Shown here: positions 1-8,925 of the stretch, in pieces
Layout of the letters: each line of letters begins with the position of its first letter
How positions within the stretch are numbered: the first letter of the stretch is position 1
Assembly: GCA_937883755.1 (NCBI GenBank)
Contig: CAKZYA010000049.1
Span: 1-64,000, forward strand
DNA length: 64,000 nucleotides
Reading direction: 5' to 3'
Origin: an uncultured Flammeovirgaceae bacterium
Lineage (GTDB): Bacteria > Bacteroidota > Bacteroidia > Cytophagales > Cyclobacteriaceae
The notes under the pieces: generated by a model
Told to the model about the DNA's origin: nothing
The model's input: the letters and a program-made list of their open reading frames with translations, nothing else
The model's database searches: none
Program-made: the position numbers and the translations under genes

Positions 1-2009
1 CCATACCCGACGGAAATCTATTCCCTAAAGATGGTTCGGGTGCCCAAACAGAAATAAACACTATTCGCCCACTCAAATCGTACCGAATTAGCATCGATCA
101 AGAAACAGGCTGGCTTTATTGGGGCGATGTAGGCAATGATGCCCGAGTAGATAGTGAGCGAGGCCCGAAGGGATACGATGAAATCAATCAGGCGAAAGAA
201 GCGGGTAACCACGGATGGCCCCACTTCAGGGGAAATCGCGCATACCCCGACTACGATTTTGCTACCGGAGAAATCGGTGACTACTTTGACTTTAATGCTC
301 CGGTTAACAATTCACCCAATAATACAGGGGCTAAAATTCTTCCTCCGTTTAAAAAAGCCCTAATCTGGTATCCTTACGATGATTCTCCTGAATTTCCTAT
401 CGTAGGTAAGGGGGGGCGAAATGCAATGGCTGGCCCAGTCTACCATTACGATCATTATCCACACAGCAATAATAAACTTCCTGCGTACTACGATGATAAA
501 TTATTCATCTACGACTGGATGCGGAACTGGATTATCGCCGTCACTCTGGATGAAAATGGTGATCTGGTACGACTAGAACCATTCTTAGATTCAATGGACT
601 TCATAAAAATCATTGACATGGAGATGGGTCCCGACGGTAGCATGTACATCTTGGAGTACGGCACCGACTGGTTTGCTATCAATCCTAATGCGGCACTCTC
701 TAAGATTGATTACTTTGAAGGAAACCGTGCTCCGGTAGTGCAATTAGCAGCTGACCAAACGGTAGGTGCAGCTCCTTTCACCGTCAACTTTTCCAGCGAG
801 GGCACTTTTGATTATGATGAAGAAGATCAGCTATCGTATCACTGGCATTTTACTGATAGTGACAATCCTCAGTCCGAAGAGATGAGTCCTAGCTTTACTT
901 TTGAAGAACCGGGTATTTACACTGTTAAGTTAGTTGCATCAGATGATAAAGGAGAATCTTCTAGTAAAGACATAGAAATACAAGTGGGCAATCAGCCGCC
1001 TTCGGTAGCTATTGAGTTAGCTTCTAATCAAACGTTCTACTGGGATAATTCCCCCATCGATTACCAAGTTGTTGTTCAGGACAAGGAGGATGGTAGCCTT
1101 CAGGATGGTTCTATTAACCCTCAGTCCGTAAGTTTTGCTTTTAACTTTACCCCGGCAGCCGGAAGCGGAGACGATGATATGGGTCACAAGATGGTTGTTG
1201 ATGGCCTTTCACTCATTGAAAACAGCGGTTGTAAAGCTTGTCATGCCTTTGAAAAACAGTCAGTAGGTCCGGCTTACAATGCCGTAGCCGAACGTTACGA
1301 GCGCAGCGAAGAAGTTACCTTTATGCTGGTCAATAAAATTCTAAAAGGAGGCATGGGTAATTGGGGCGACCGGGCAATGCCTGCCCAAGCCGTTTCTCAA
1401 GAAGAAGCGGAAACCATTATTGACTATATTCTCGCTATTGATGAAGCTTCTTCCATACCACTACAAGGAAGCCTGATTGCTGACCAGCACCTGCCCTACG
1501 GGGGCGGCACGTACGAATTATCGGTAAAATATAAAGACCAAGGAGGTGACCCCGTTGGTTCAATTACCCGAGAAAAAACAGTGACTCTTCGTAACCCAAA
1601 AGTAGAAGCTGAATCGCACAATGAACGTTACCAGTGTCGTCCTCGCCAGCCGAGCCAAACCAATTACGCCTTTATGGCTGATATGCGTGACAGTAGCTAC
1701 TTTACCTTTGAGAATTTTGATTTGAAGAATGTGAATACTTTGCAAGCCCGAGTAGCAGCCAACCAAGCAGGTTTACAGTTGCAAGTACGTATGGATGCTG
1801 CCAACGGGAACGTTATCGCCGAAGCTGCTATTCCAGCGACAGGTGGAGCTACCGAATGGATAACTATTAATTTGCCAATTCAGGAGACTCCTACCGGAAC
1901 CCATACGCTGTATTTCGTAACTCAAGGCGGTACGGCTGATGTTCGAGCCTCCGTGGATTGGATTTACTTTCAAAGTAACCAGTTTGAGCAAAGAGTAGCC
2001 AGCCGCTGA
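1..2009 (+). CDS. PQQ-type sugar dehydrogenase with PKD, cytochrome c and CBM6-like domains (5' partial)
   Basis: The reading frame is open from base 3, so the gene starts before the window; about 668 residues remain. The first ~235 residues are the end of a glucose/sorbosone dehydrogenase beta-propeller, with the family hallmark GNHGWP near residue 68. A PKD domain follows (about 243-328). A class I cytochrome c domain has the haem motif CKACH at about 410-414 and a likely Met axial ligand in AMPAQ near 458. The last ~120 residues resemble a CBM6-type carbohydrate-binding beta-sandwich. Related Bacteroidota proteins often carry an N-terminal ThuA domain, which cannot be checked here. The inferred role is periplasmic or surface sugar oxidation, with electrons passed to the fused haem. 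A strong terminator follows directly. The family call is firm; the substrate is unknown. Confidence 0.88.
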   Translation, partial: IPDGNLFPKDGSGAQTEINTIRPLKSYRISIDQETGWLYWGDVGNDARVDSERGPKGYDEINQAKEAGNHGWPHFRGNRAYPDYDFATGEIGDYFDFNAPVNNSPNNTGAKILPPFKKALIWYPYDDSPEFPIVGKGGRNAMAGPVYHYDHYPHSNNKLPAYYDDKLFIYDWMRNWIIAVTLDENGDLVRLEPFLDSMDFIKIIDMEMGPDGSMYILEYGTDWFAINPNAALSKIDYFEGNRAPVVQLAADQTVGAAPFTVNFSSEGTFDYDEEDQLSYHWHFTDSDNPQSEEMSPSFTFEEPGIYTVKLVASDDKGESSSKDIEIQVGNQPPSVAIELASNQTFYWDNSPIDYQVVVQDKEDGSLQDGSINPQSVSFAFNFTPAAGSGDDDMGHKMVVDGLSLIENSGCKACHAFEKQSVGPAYNAVAERYERSEEVTFMLVNKILKGGMGNWGDRAMPAQAVSQEEAETIIDYILAIDEASSIPLQGSLIADQHLPYGGGTYELSVKYKDQGGDPVGSITREKTVTLRNPKVEAESHNERYQCRPRQPSQTNYAFMADMRDSSYFTFENFDLKNVNTLQARVAANQAGLQLQVRMDAANGNVIAEAAIPATGGATEWITINLPIQETPTGTHTLYFVTQGGTADVRASVDWIYFQSNQFEQRVASR

Positions 2010-2032
2010 TTATAGGATACGTTAGTTTTGTC

Positions 2033-2066
2033 AGCCGAGATGATGTAAATTGTCTCGGCTTTTTTA
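2033..2066 (+). terminator. Rho-independent terminator after the sugar dehydrogenase gene
   Basis: AGCCGAGA at 2033-2040 pairs with TCTCGGCT at 2053-2060 and is followed directly by a T tract. It lies 24 bases after the stop codon and separates the dehydrogenase gene from the glycoside hydrolase gene. Confidence 0.85.
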
Positions 2067-2090
2067 TTGTCTTTACACATTACCCAGCTC

Positions 2091-3410
2091 ATGCGACTTC
2101 TATTTTTTGCTCTTGTTTTTTGCCTCACTACCTCTGGAATAGCTCAAGCTATTTTTCCCCTTTCGGTTAGTGAGAACCAGCGATACTTAGTCGACGCGGA
2201 AGGAAAGCCTTTCTTATACCAAGCCGACACTCCCTGGTTTCTTTTCTTTAAACTCACTTTACCTGAAGTGAGAGAATATATGCAGGCCAGAAAAGAACAA
2301 GGTTTTAATACTCTTCAGATAATGCTGACCGGTGGAAAAGGGCTAAAAAATATTTATGGCGAACTTCCTTTTCATAACAACTATGATTTAGCCCAACCTA
2401 ACGAAAAGTTTTTTCAGCGAGTGGATAGTATCGTGGTAGAAGCGCAAAACCAAAGCTTGCTGCTAGCTCTTGTACCTTTATGGTCGGGCTGTTGCCGAAC
2501 CGATTACGCCGGACAAGATGTTGATGGCAATCCTTTACCTCTGAATCGAAACGGAGTAGAAAAAGCCCGAGCCTACGGTGAGTGGGTAGGCAACCGCTAC
2601 GGTAACTATGATCATATTATATGGGTAATGGGTGGCGATAACGACCCGTTCAATGCGATGGAAGAAATTGAGGTAATGGCTGACGGTTTGCACCGCACTT
2701 CTAACAATCAGCTATTTACTTACCATGCTTCCTCAACCCATAGCAGCACCGATGTTTTTCCTAATGCCGATTGGCTGGACGTATCGATGGTATATACCTA
2801 CTTCCGAGGATTTAATAAAGCCTGGAACAAGATTCAGCCGGATGTGTACGAGGTCTGCTACGACGAATACCAGAAAACTCCTGTCAAACCCTTTTTTCTG
2901 GGCGAATCTACTTATGAAGGGGAACACGATGAATGGGGTTCTGCACTTCAGGCGAGGAAGCAAGCCTATTGGGCCGTGCTTTCGGGAGCTACTGGTCATG
3001 CTTATGGTTCACCCAACTGGCACTTGCGGGACGATTGGCGCAACGTGCTGCAATTTCCGGGTGCTGAAAGCCTAAAGCATCTACCGCCACTGATAAAATC
3101 ATTCGGTTGGCCGAACTTACAGCCCGACTGGCTAGGAACATTTATCATTCGGGGAGATGGTGGTTATGCTACTAACGACTACGCTATTACTGCCTTTTTA
3201 GCTGATTCCTCGCGAGCTGTTACCTACGTACCGTCCGGTCGTGAGCTACAACTTAACTTGTCCGAAATGTCTGGTAAAACTGTGGAATTATCCTGGTTCA
3301 ACCCGCGTAGTGGCAATACTATAAGTATTAACACCTATTCTTTCTCCGCCAAACCAACGATTACTACTCCCGATCAGCAGGATTGGATTTTGCTGAGCAA
3401 TGCCCAATAA
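2091..3410 (+). CDS. Secreted DUF4038-family glycoside hydrolase (apiosidase-like), 439 aa
   Basis: I place the start at the ATG at 2091 because it opens directly onto a signal peptide (MRLLFFALVF, cleavage near GIAQA). An in-frame TTG at 2067 lies against the upstream terminator and is unlikely. The mature protein begins FPLSVSENQRYLVD and continues with FLYQADTPWFLFF and a long TIM-barrel-like region typical of DUF4038 proteins. The C-terminal ~90 residues fit the 'putative collagen-binding' beta domain that usually follows. Some DUF4038 members are apiosidases or other plant and algal polysaccharide hydrolases, so glycan degradation is expected, but the substrate cannot be read from the sequence. 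The sugar-oxidising enzyme upstream fits a carbohydrate theme, though a terminator separates the two transcripts. Confidence 0.82.
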   Translation: MRLLFFALVFCLTTSGIAQAIFPLSVSENQRYLVDAEGKPFLYQADTPWFLFFKLTLPEVREYMQARKEQGFNTLQIMLTGGKGLKNIYGELPFHNNYDLAQPNEKFFQRVDSIVVEAQNQSLLLALVPLWSGCCRTDYAGQDVDGNPLPLNRNGVEKARAYGEWVGNRYGNYDHIIWVMGGDNDPFNAMEEIEVMADGLHRTSNNQLFTYHASSTHSSTDVFPNADWLDVSMVYTYFRGFNKAWNKIQPDVYEVCYDEYQKTPVKPFFLGESTYEGEHDEWGSALQARKQAYWAVLSGATGHAYGSPNWHLRDDWRNVLQFPGAESLKHLPPLIKSFGWPNLQPDWLGTFIIRGDGGYATNDYAITAFLADSSRAVTYVPSGRELQLNLSEMSGKTVELSWFNPRSGNTISINTYSFSAKPTITTPDQQDWILLSNAQ

Positions 3411-3431
3411 TTTCTAAAAGTTTAGTTACGC

Positions 3432-4022
3432 TTATTTGATTGATAATCGGCTATCATACAGTAATTGAATATCCACCTGATTAGTCTTGGCTATCTTTAG
3501 TTCAGGGTCTAACTGTTTAATGAGTTCACCAAGACGAGTCAAGTTTTCGGCAAACTCAATGTGATAGTCTTCGTGCAGCTTTTCCAGAAGGTCAATGATT
3601 TTTCCGGCTCTTTTCACCACGTAGGGAAGAAATTTTACCACCTTTCGGGGCGGCGCACTCAGTAATTTCTTCATATTTGGCTCTAAAAGAGAAATGAGCA
3701 TATCAAGCTGTAGCTCAATCTCGCCAACTTTATCTTTAGTAACGCTACGGTACTCATTGATTGCCCCGCTGCAATCCCGCATTTCCATCATCAAATACCC
3801 CGGACTATAGTAATATGCCGGATAGTACTCAGCCTTACGACGGATATAGTCTTTTACCTCTTCCTTACGTTCTTGCGTAGCTCTTTCCCCTTCCAGCAGC
3901 TTAAACTGTAGCTGGTTGAGTAGATTTGAATCCTTAGCAATTAGCCGAAGCAGTAATTTATCTTTCTCTTTCTCCGGCATCTCAATAATTGCCTGCTTCA
4001 GTTCTTTCTCAATTTTTGCCAT
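3432..4022 (-). CDS. Conserved hypothetical protein, 196 aa, helical
   Basis: I do not recognise a named family. The product is strongly charged and predicted mostly helical, with no signal peptide and no membrane segment. It starts MAKIEKELKQAIIEMPEKEK and has a Tyr-rich patch (YYPAYYYSPGYLMMEMRDC) near residues 66-84 and a run of amphipathic helices after that. It lies downstream of the cysCDN operon on the same strand but beyond that operon's terminator, so it probably has its own promoter in the 90-base gap. Cytoplasmic location is inferred. A structural or adaptor role is possible, but nothing in the sequence establishes one. Confidence 0.7.
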   Translation of the reverse strand: MAKIEKELKQAIIEMPEKEKDKLLLRLIAKDSNLLNQLQFKLLEGERATQERKEEVKDYIRRKAEYYPAYYYSPGYLMMEMRDCSGAINEYRSVTKDKVGEIELQLDMLISLLEPNMKKLLSAPPRKVVKFLPYVVKRAGKIIDLLEKLHEDYHIEFAENLTRLGELIKQLDPELKIAKTNQVDIQLLYDSRLSIK

Positions 4023-4054
4023 AGGTTAAAAAAATTTCGTGCAGTTCTGTAAGC

Positions 4055-4092
4055 AAAAAAAGCCAGAACCAATGAACTGATTCCGGCTTCTC
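4055..4092 (-). terminator. Rho-independent terminator of the cysC-cysD-cysN operon
   Basis: Read on the minus strand, AAGCCGGAA and TTCTGGCTT pair (one G-U) around a short loop and are followed by seven T residues. It begins about 20 bases after the cysN stop codon. Confidence 0.8.
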
Positions 4093-4111
4093 CATGCTTA
4101 TGTAAATCTAC

Positions 4112-5401
4112 TTAGATAATCATTCCAGCTCCGACGGTTTCATTCGTGAACTCATCAATAAGGATTAAGCTACCCGTAGTGCGGTTAGCTTTGTAACTAT
4201 CGTATAGTAGGGGGGTAGTGGTACGGATACTGATTCGCCCAATATCGTTCAGACCAATCTCCAGATCATCTTCCATCCGATGCAACGTATTAATATTCAC
4301 CTTATATTTTATATCCTTTACAATACAACGGGCATCTTTAGAAGTATGCTTAATCGCATATTTTCCGCGAGGTGTCAGTTTTTTCTCGTTCAGCCAGCAA
4401 ATCATCAAATCAATGTCCTGACCCACTTGAGGTTGATTATCGGGTTTGGCAATCATATCGCCCCGGGTTGTGTCAATATCATCTTCCAAGGTCATTGAAA
4501 CCGACATGGGAGCAAAGGCTTCTTCTAATTCTCCATCAATGGTAGCAATAGAAGCAACCTTAGAAGTCAGTCCTGACGGAAGTACAATCACTTCGTCACC
4601 TGGTTTAAATACTCCACCGGCTATCCGTCCGGCATATCCCCGATAATCATGATAAGTATCTGATTGAGGGCGAATAACCCGCTGAACCGGGAAGCGACTA
4701 TCCACAAAGTTATAATCGCTAGAAATTTGAACATTTTCTAAGGTATACAGCAAACTACCACCTTCGTACCAAGGCATGTTTTCCGATTTATGCACTACAT
4801 TGTCACCTTTCAGTGCACTAATCGGAATGTAACGAATATCAGGAATGTCTAGTTTAGAGCTAAACTCCATGAAGTCTTGCTGAATTTTCTCAAACTGCTC
4901 CTGCCCATAGTCAATCAAATCCATCTTGTTCACGCACAAAATCAAATGCTGAATCCGTAACAGCGAAGCAATAAAGGCATGACGACAGGTTTGTTCTACT
5001 ACTCCGTGCCGAGCATCCACTAACACAATCGCGAGATTAGCTGTGGATGCACCGGTTACCATATTACGGGTATACTGAATATGACCCGGAGTATCCGCAA
5101 TAATGAATTTACGCTTGGGAGTGGCAAAGTAACGGTACGCTACGTCAATGGTAATTCCTTGCTCGCGCTCGTCGCGTAGACCATCAGTGAGGAGTGCTAA
5201 GTTTACGTTCTCGTCACCCGCATTGTTACTGGCTTGCTCTACCGCATCTAACTGATCTTCAAAAATAGCTTTGCTATCGTAGAGCAATCGGCCAATCAGC
5301 GTACTTTTACCATCATCTACACTTCCGGCAGTTGTAAAGCGCAGTAAGTCCATGCTCAAATACTGCTCACTGGTTTGTATATCTTGTGTTGGGGAGGTCA
5401 T
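4112..5401 (-). CDS. cysN: Sulfate adenylyltransferase subunit 1 (GTPase)
   Basis: This is the GTP-hydrolysing subunit that drives formation of adenosine 5'-phosphosulfate (APS) from ATP and sulfate by CysD. The translation-factor GTPase motifs are present: G1 AGSVDDGKST (25-34), G3 DTPGH (103-107) and G4 NKMD (158-161), followed by EF-Tu-like beta-barrel domains. At 429 residues it is a stand-alone CysN with no fused APS kinase domain, consistent with the separate cysC two genes upstream. It is the last gene of the operon, 84 bases after cysD, and is followed by a clear terminator. The identification is secure. Confidence 0.96.
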   Translation of the reverse strand: MTSPTQDIQTSEQYLSMDLLRFTTAGSVDDGKSTLIGRLLYDSKAIFEDQLDAVEQASNNAGDENVNLALLTDGLRDEREQGITIDVAYRYFATPKRKFIIADTPGHIQYTRNMVTGASTANLAIVLVDARHGVVEQTCRHAFIASLLRIQHLILCVNKMDLIDYGQEQFEKIQQDFMEFSSKLDIPDIRYIPISALKGDNVVHKSENMPWYEGGSLLYTLENVQISSDYNFVDSRFPVQRVIRPQSDTYHDYRGYAGRIAGGVFKPGDEVIVLPSGLTSKVASIATIDGELEEAFAPMSVSMTLEDDIDTTRGDMIAKPDNQPQVGQDIDLMICWLNEKKLTPRGKYAIKHTSKDARCIVKDIKYKVNINTLHRMEDDLEIGLNDIGRISIRTTTPLLYDSYKANRTTGSLILIDEFTNETVGAGMII

Positions 5402-5485
5402 ATAAAATCTGAGATATAAATGTGAAATATGGGGTATTAAATAAAAGAATCATGTCATTTCTAAATACAACTTGACTCCTATATT

Positions 5486-6388
5486 TTAAAAGTATCCTTG
5501 CTTCTTCCGGTCTTCCATTGCTGCCTCCGAGCGCTTGTCATCAGCGCGCCCACCTCGTTCGGTTACTTTAGCGGCGGCCACCTCATGGATAATTGCTTCC
5601 AGTGTATCAGCCGGAGACTCTACTGACCCGGTACAAGTCATATCGCCTACAGTTCGGAAGCGAATCTGGCGCTCTTCGTAAGACTCACCTTCTAATAAGG
5701 TTATAAATTCAGATTTGGCTAATAAAACTCCATCGCGCTTTACTACCTCACGTTGGTGAGAGAAGTAGATTTTGGGAATATCCAGGTTCTCTGCGGCAAT
5801 GTATTGCCATACATCCATTTCTGTCCAGTTACTCAGCGGGAATACCCGGAAGTGCTCACCTAATGTCTTTTTACCATTGAATAAATTCCAGAGTTCAGGT
5901 CGCTGGTTACGAGGATCCCACTGTCCAAATTCATCGCGGTGGGAGAAGAAGCGCTCTTTCGCCCGCGCTTTTTCTTCATCGCGCCGTGCTCCTCCAAAAG
6001 CTGCATCGAACTTCAATTCTTCAATACCATCCAGTAAAGTAATTGTCTGTAATCCGTTCCGGCTAGGGTTTGGTCCTTTTTCTTCCACCGCCTTTCCTTG
6101 ATCAATTGAATCCTGTACGTAACGTACAATAAGCTTGGCACCCAATTGTTCTACCAGATTGTCCCGAAACTCAATGGTTTCTGGAAAATTATGTCCGGTA
6201 TCAATGTGCATAAGTGGAAAGGGAATCTTGGCGGGCCAGAAGGCTTTCTGAGCCAACCGCACCATAACGATAGAGTCTTTCCCGCCGGAAAAAAGTAGCA
6301 CTGGTTTTTCAAACTGTGATGCCACCTCCCGCATAATAAAGATAGCTTCTGATTCTAATTGCCTTAAGTGAGTTAAACTATATTTCAT
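5486..6388 (-). CDS. cysD: Sulfate adenylyltransferase subunit 2
   Basis: This is the catalytic ATP-sulfurylase subunit, which transfers AMP from ATP to sulfate. It belongs to the PP-loop (adenine nucleotide alpha hydrolase) superfamily, with the PP-loop SGGKDS at residues 34-39. The length of 300 residues and the conserved C-terminal stretch (GDMTCTGSVESPADTLEAII) match the family. It sits between cysC (19-base gap) and cysN (84-base gap) on the same strand. No cysH or sulfite reductase gene is nearby, so the pathway could feed either cysteine synthesis or sulfation through PAPS. Confidence 0.97.
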   Translation of the reverse strand: MKYSLTHLRQLESEAIFIMREVASQFEKPVLLFSGGKDSIVMVRLAQKAFWPAKIPFPLMHIDTGHNFPETIEFRDNLVEQLGAKLIVRYVQDSIDQGKAVEEKGPNPSRNGLQTITLLDGIEELKFDAAFGGARRDEEKARAKERFFSHRDEFGQWDPRNQRPELWNLFNGKKTLGEHFRVFPLSNWTEMDVWQYIAAENLDIPKIYFSHQREVVKRDGVLLAKSEFITLLEGESYEERQIRFRTVGDMTCTGSVESPADTLEAIIHEVAAAKVTERGGRADDKRSEAAMEDRKKQGYF

Positions 6389-6407
6389 AACTGACTGAAT
6401 TTCAGAA

Positions 6408-6998
6408 TTAATAAGATGTGGTTTCTAAAATCTTACTGACTAGTAATTGATGACTGTCTTCTATAGATTGTTGATGTGTGCTAACCTTCAGGTTAGGTTG
6501 CTGGGGCTCTTCAAAGGGAGAAGAAATTCCGGTAAAGTCTTTGATTTCGCCTCGGCGGGCTTTGGCGTATAAGCCTTTTACATCGCGCTGCTCGCATACT
6601 TCCAACGGACAATGAATAAACACCTCAAAGTAATTATCTCCAATAATTTCCTTAGCCATCTGACGAATACTTTCGGTCGGGCTAATGAGTGAACAGATGG
6701 TAATGATACCACATTGCGAAAATAACTTAGCTACTTCGGCTGCCCGACGGATATTTTCCCGACGGTCTTCCTGACTAAACCCCAAATTATTGTTTACACC
6801 CGTCCGAAGATTGTCACCATCTAGTAGCATGGTTACTTTTCCTTGCTGATGCAGGGAGTTTTCAGCTGCCCGAGCTAGCGTACTCTTTCCTGAACCAGAT
6901 AAACCAACCATCCAGATAACTTTGCCTTTTTGCTTTAGTAAAGTCTCCTTATCAGCTTGGCTTAGGATTGTATCAAAGATAGGATATATGTTATTCAA
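6408..6998 (-). CDS. cysC: Adenylylsulfate kinase (APS kinase)
   Basis: The enzyme phosphorylates APS to PAPS, the donor for sulfotransferases and the substrate of PAPS reductases. The P-loop GLSGSGKST lies at residues 32-40, with DGDNLRTG and the family's FTGISSPFE stretch further on. Length is 196 residues, normal for stand-alone CysC. It is the first gene of the cysC-cysD-cysN operon. A TAATTTTG box lies about 23 bases upstream. Because the operon is led by APS kinase and lacks linked reductases, PAPS supply for sulfated surface glycans is plausible, though this is inference. Confidence 0.96.
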   Translation of the reverse strand: MNNIYPIFDTILSQADKETLLKQKGKVIWMVGLSGSGKSTLARAAENSLHQQGKVTMLLDGDNLRTGVNNNLGFSQEDRRENIRRAAEVAKLFSQCGIITICSLISPTESIRQMAKEIIGDNYFEVFIHCPLEVCEQRDVKGLYAKARRGEIKDFTGISSPFEEPQQPNLKVSTHQQSIEDSHQLLVSKILETTSY

Positions 6999-7020
6999 TA
7001 GAATATAATTGTATTTTTTA

Positions 7021-7028
7021 CAAAATTA
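7021..7028 (-). promoter_or_regulatory. Putative -7 box of the cysCDN promoter
   Basis: On the minus strand the sequence TAATTTTG matches the Bacteroidota -7 consensus TAnnTTTG, about 23 bases before the cysC start in a very AT-rich gap. I see no convincing -33 TTTG partner, so this is tentative. Confidence 0.4.
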
Positions 7029-7075
7029 ATATAAATATTACATTAAAAAAATTATAAAGCTAACTTATCTTGCTT

Positions 7076-7939
7076 TTAGCGACGTGCTACAACAAAGCGA
7101 TCTTTATTCTGCATATCCTGCACAACCTGCACTTCAGAAAAACTTTCTGCTATTAGCAAATCGGCTATTTCGGTAGCATAGTTTTCGTGTACTTCTAAAT
7201 AAACCCACTTTACTGTAGTGAGGTGTTGGCTACAAAGCTCCGAAATTCGACGGTAAAATAGAAGCGGATTGGTATCTTCTACGAATAGTGCTTCGGCAGG
7301 TTCGTACTGCTTCACGTTCGGGCGCATTGTCTTTGCCTCCGATGCAAGTACGTAAGGAGGGTTGCTTACCAGAATATCAAGTTGTTTGTTATCGGGAATA
7401 CCTGACAGTATATCCATCTCTATCAAATGTACTGAGGCAGCTAGCTCTTTGACATTTTGTTGGGTAACCCGCAGTGCATCTTGACTACTATCCAGTGCCC
7501 ACACAGTAGCATTTAGTAGTTCTTTGGCTACTGTAATAGCAATACACCCACTCCCTGTGCCAATATCGAGCACTTGCAAACCTTCAAAATTTTTATGTTG
7601 CTGAATAATGAACTGTACTAACTCTTCGGTTTCAGGACGGGGAATTAATACGCTAGGGGTTATTTTAAATTTCCTGCCATAGAACTCGCACTCACCTAAA
7701 ATGTATTGAATAGGCTCTTCCCGATTAATTCGCTTAATAGATTGACGTAATCTCTGATGCTGCTGGTCAGATACTTTTATCGTTTTATTCAGTAAAATTT
7801 CTGTTTGAGATACTTTTAATGTGTATTCTAACAGCCACTGTAGTATTACGTTTACCTCTGAGGCAGAATAGTTAGCGTGCACATTATCGGTAAGTTGCCC
7901 GAATAGTTTATCGTATAATTCTTTTGCTCCAATTGCCAC
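7076..7939 (-). CDS. prmC: Release-factor glutamine N5-methyltransferase
   Basis: This enzyme methylates the Gln of the GGQ motif in peptide-chain release factors. From the GTG start at 7939 the protein is 287 residues, the usual PrmC length. The frame is open back to 8044, but the extra 35 residues would lie antisense to the start of the divergent ribD-like gene and look unlike PrmC. The N-terminal helical domain contains EEPIQYILGECEFYGRKF, followed by the PRPETEELV stretch, the SAM-binding motif GTGSG (127-131) and the catalytic NPPY (193-196). It is divergent from the ribD-like gene with only 35 bases between starts, so both promoters must overlap the other gene's 5' region. Function is secure; the exact start is less so. 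Confidence 0.93.
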   Translation of the reverse strand: MAIGAKELYDKLFGQLTDNVHANYSASEVNVILQWLLEYTLKVSQTEILLNKTIKVSDQQHQRLRQSIKRINREEPIQYILGECEFYGRKFKITPSVLIPRPETEELVQFIIQQHKNFEGLQVLDIGTGSGCIAITVAKELLNATVWALDSSQDALRVTQQNVKELAASVHLIEMDILSGIPDNKQLDILVSNPPYVLASEAKTMRPNVKQYEPAEALFVEDTNPLLFYRRISELCSQHLTTVKWVYLEVHENYATEIADLLIAESFSEVQVVQDMQNKDRFVVARR

Positions 7940-7974
7940 CAGAAACTTCGTATTTTCGCCCAAAGCTACACAAG

Positions 7975-8925
7975 ATGCAGGGAAATAACTGGCTTTTCGG
8001 TAAAAGAACCATTGACCTGGCAAGGGATAGTTTCCAACGCGCATCAGTTTATCCGTTGGTAGGTTGGGTAGTTACTGTCAAAGGACAAATTCAGGCTGAA
8101 GGTTGGCTAGATCTCGAGACTTCTCTCGAAGATCAATTAGCAAATACTACATTCTCGGCTAATTCTGTTCTGTTTGTCAATACTAATCCGCTTGAGAATA
8201 TTGAGCAACTCCATCAGTTAGCTAATCAGTACCAGATTCAAGACGTTCAGATTGCTAAAGATATACATGAAAAACTGCAATTAGAAGAAGCGTTTCTTAA
8301 TCGTCGACACTACACATTTCACCGAGAAAAGCGTCCTTACATCGTACTAAAGTGGGCGCAGACTGTCGATGGTTTCGTAGCTCGTTCTAATTATGATTCT
8401 AAGTGGATTAGCGGGATTCATGCTCGTAAGCTGGTTCATCAATGGCGATCACAGGAGATGGCTATTTGGGTAGGAAAGAATACCTATCGCTACGATAATC
8501 CTCAACTGAATGTACGAGATTGGTCGGGGAAAAATCCGATGCAAATTGTCATTGACCCTGAGCAAACACTGGATAAGCAACTAAACGTATTTGATCAAAC
8601 TCAACCGACACTTTGCTACACTCAGCACCCACCCGAAGATTTGCCGAATCTGGAGTTTACTGCATTACCCCAAGAAGCAGACTGGTATTCCTGTATTTCG
8701 TACATGTTGCATAATTTACACCACCGAGAGGTAGCTTCAGTTTTTGTAGAGGGCGGAGCGCAACTTCTTTCTTTTCTCATTCAGCATGGCTGGTGGGACG
8801 AAGCCCGGGTTTTCAGTAGTGAAACGAAATTTGGGGAAGGTATTGCTGCCCCAGTGATTGATGAAAAACTTTTGGCAGAAGAAAAAACGGTAAGTGATGA
8901 TAAGCTTTCTATCTACTATCGCTAG
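7975..8925 (+). CDS. RibD-like protein: 5-amino-6-ribosylaminouracil reductase with degenerate deaminase half
   Basis: The C-terminal ~210 residues are a typical RibD reductase domain (HREKRPYIVLKWAQTVDGF, LVHQWRSQEMAIWVGKNT, VFVEGGAQLL), which uses NADPH to reduce the pyrimidine intermediate of riboflavin synthesis. The N-terminal ~110 residues align by position with the RibD deaminase (PLVGWVVTVKGQIQAEGW) but lack the zinc-binding His-Ala-Glu segment. Where PCxxxGxTPPC should stand they have VNTNPLENIEQLH. Both zinc sites are therefore missing. I use the ATG at 7975; the frame extends to a TTG at 7924 inside the prmC promoter and coding region. Total 316 residues, shorter than usual bifunctional RibD. 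A separate deaminase would be needed for riboflavin synthesis. It overlaps the convergent ctaE-like gene by four bases. Confidence 0.85.
   Translation: MQGNNWLFGKRTIDLARDSFQRASVYPLVGWVVTVKGQIQAEGWLDLETSLEDQLANTTFSANSVLFVNTNPLENIEQLHQLANQYQIQDVQIAKDIHEKLQLEEAFLNRRHYTFHREKRPYIVLKWAQTVDGFVARSNYDSKWISGIHARKLVHQWRSQEMAIWVGKNTYRYDNPQLNVRDWSGKNPMQIVIDPEQTLDKQLNVFDQTQPTLCYTQHPPEDLPNLEFTALPQEADWYSCISYMLHNLHHREVASVFVEGGAQLLSFLIQHGWWDEARVFSSETKFGEGIAAPVIDEKLLAEEKTVSDDKLSIYYR

Noticed and set aside
154-363. An open frame at the left edge that could be taken as a small gene.
   Set aside because: The correct frame of the sugar dehydrogenase is open from base 3 and contains the GNHGWP hallmark across this region; the other frame is a shadow.
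7940-8044. A 35-residue N-terminal extension of prmC.
   Set aside because: It would lie antisense to the start of the ribD-like gene and does not resemble PrmC, whereas the GTG at 7939 gives the usual length.
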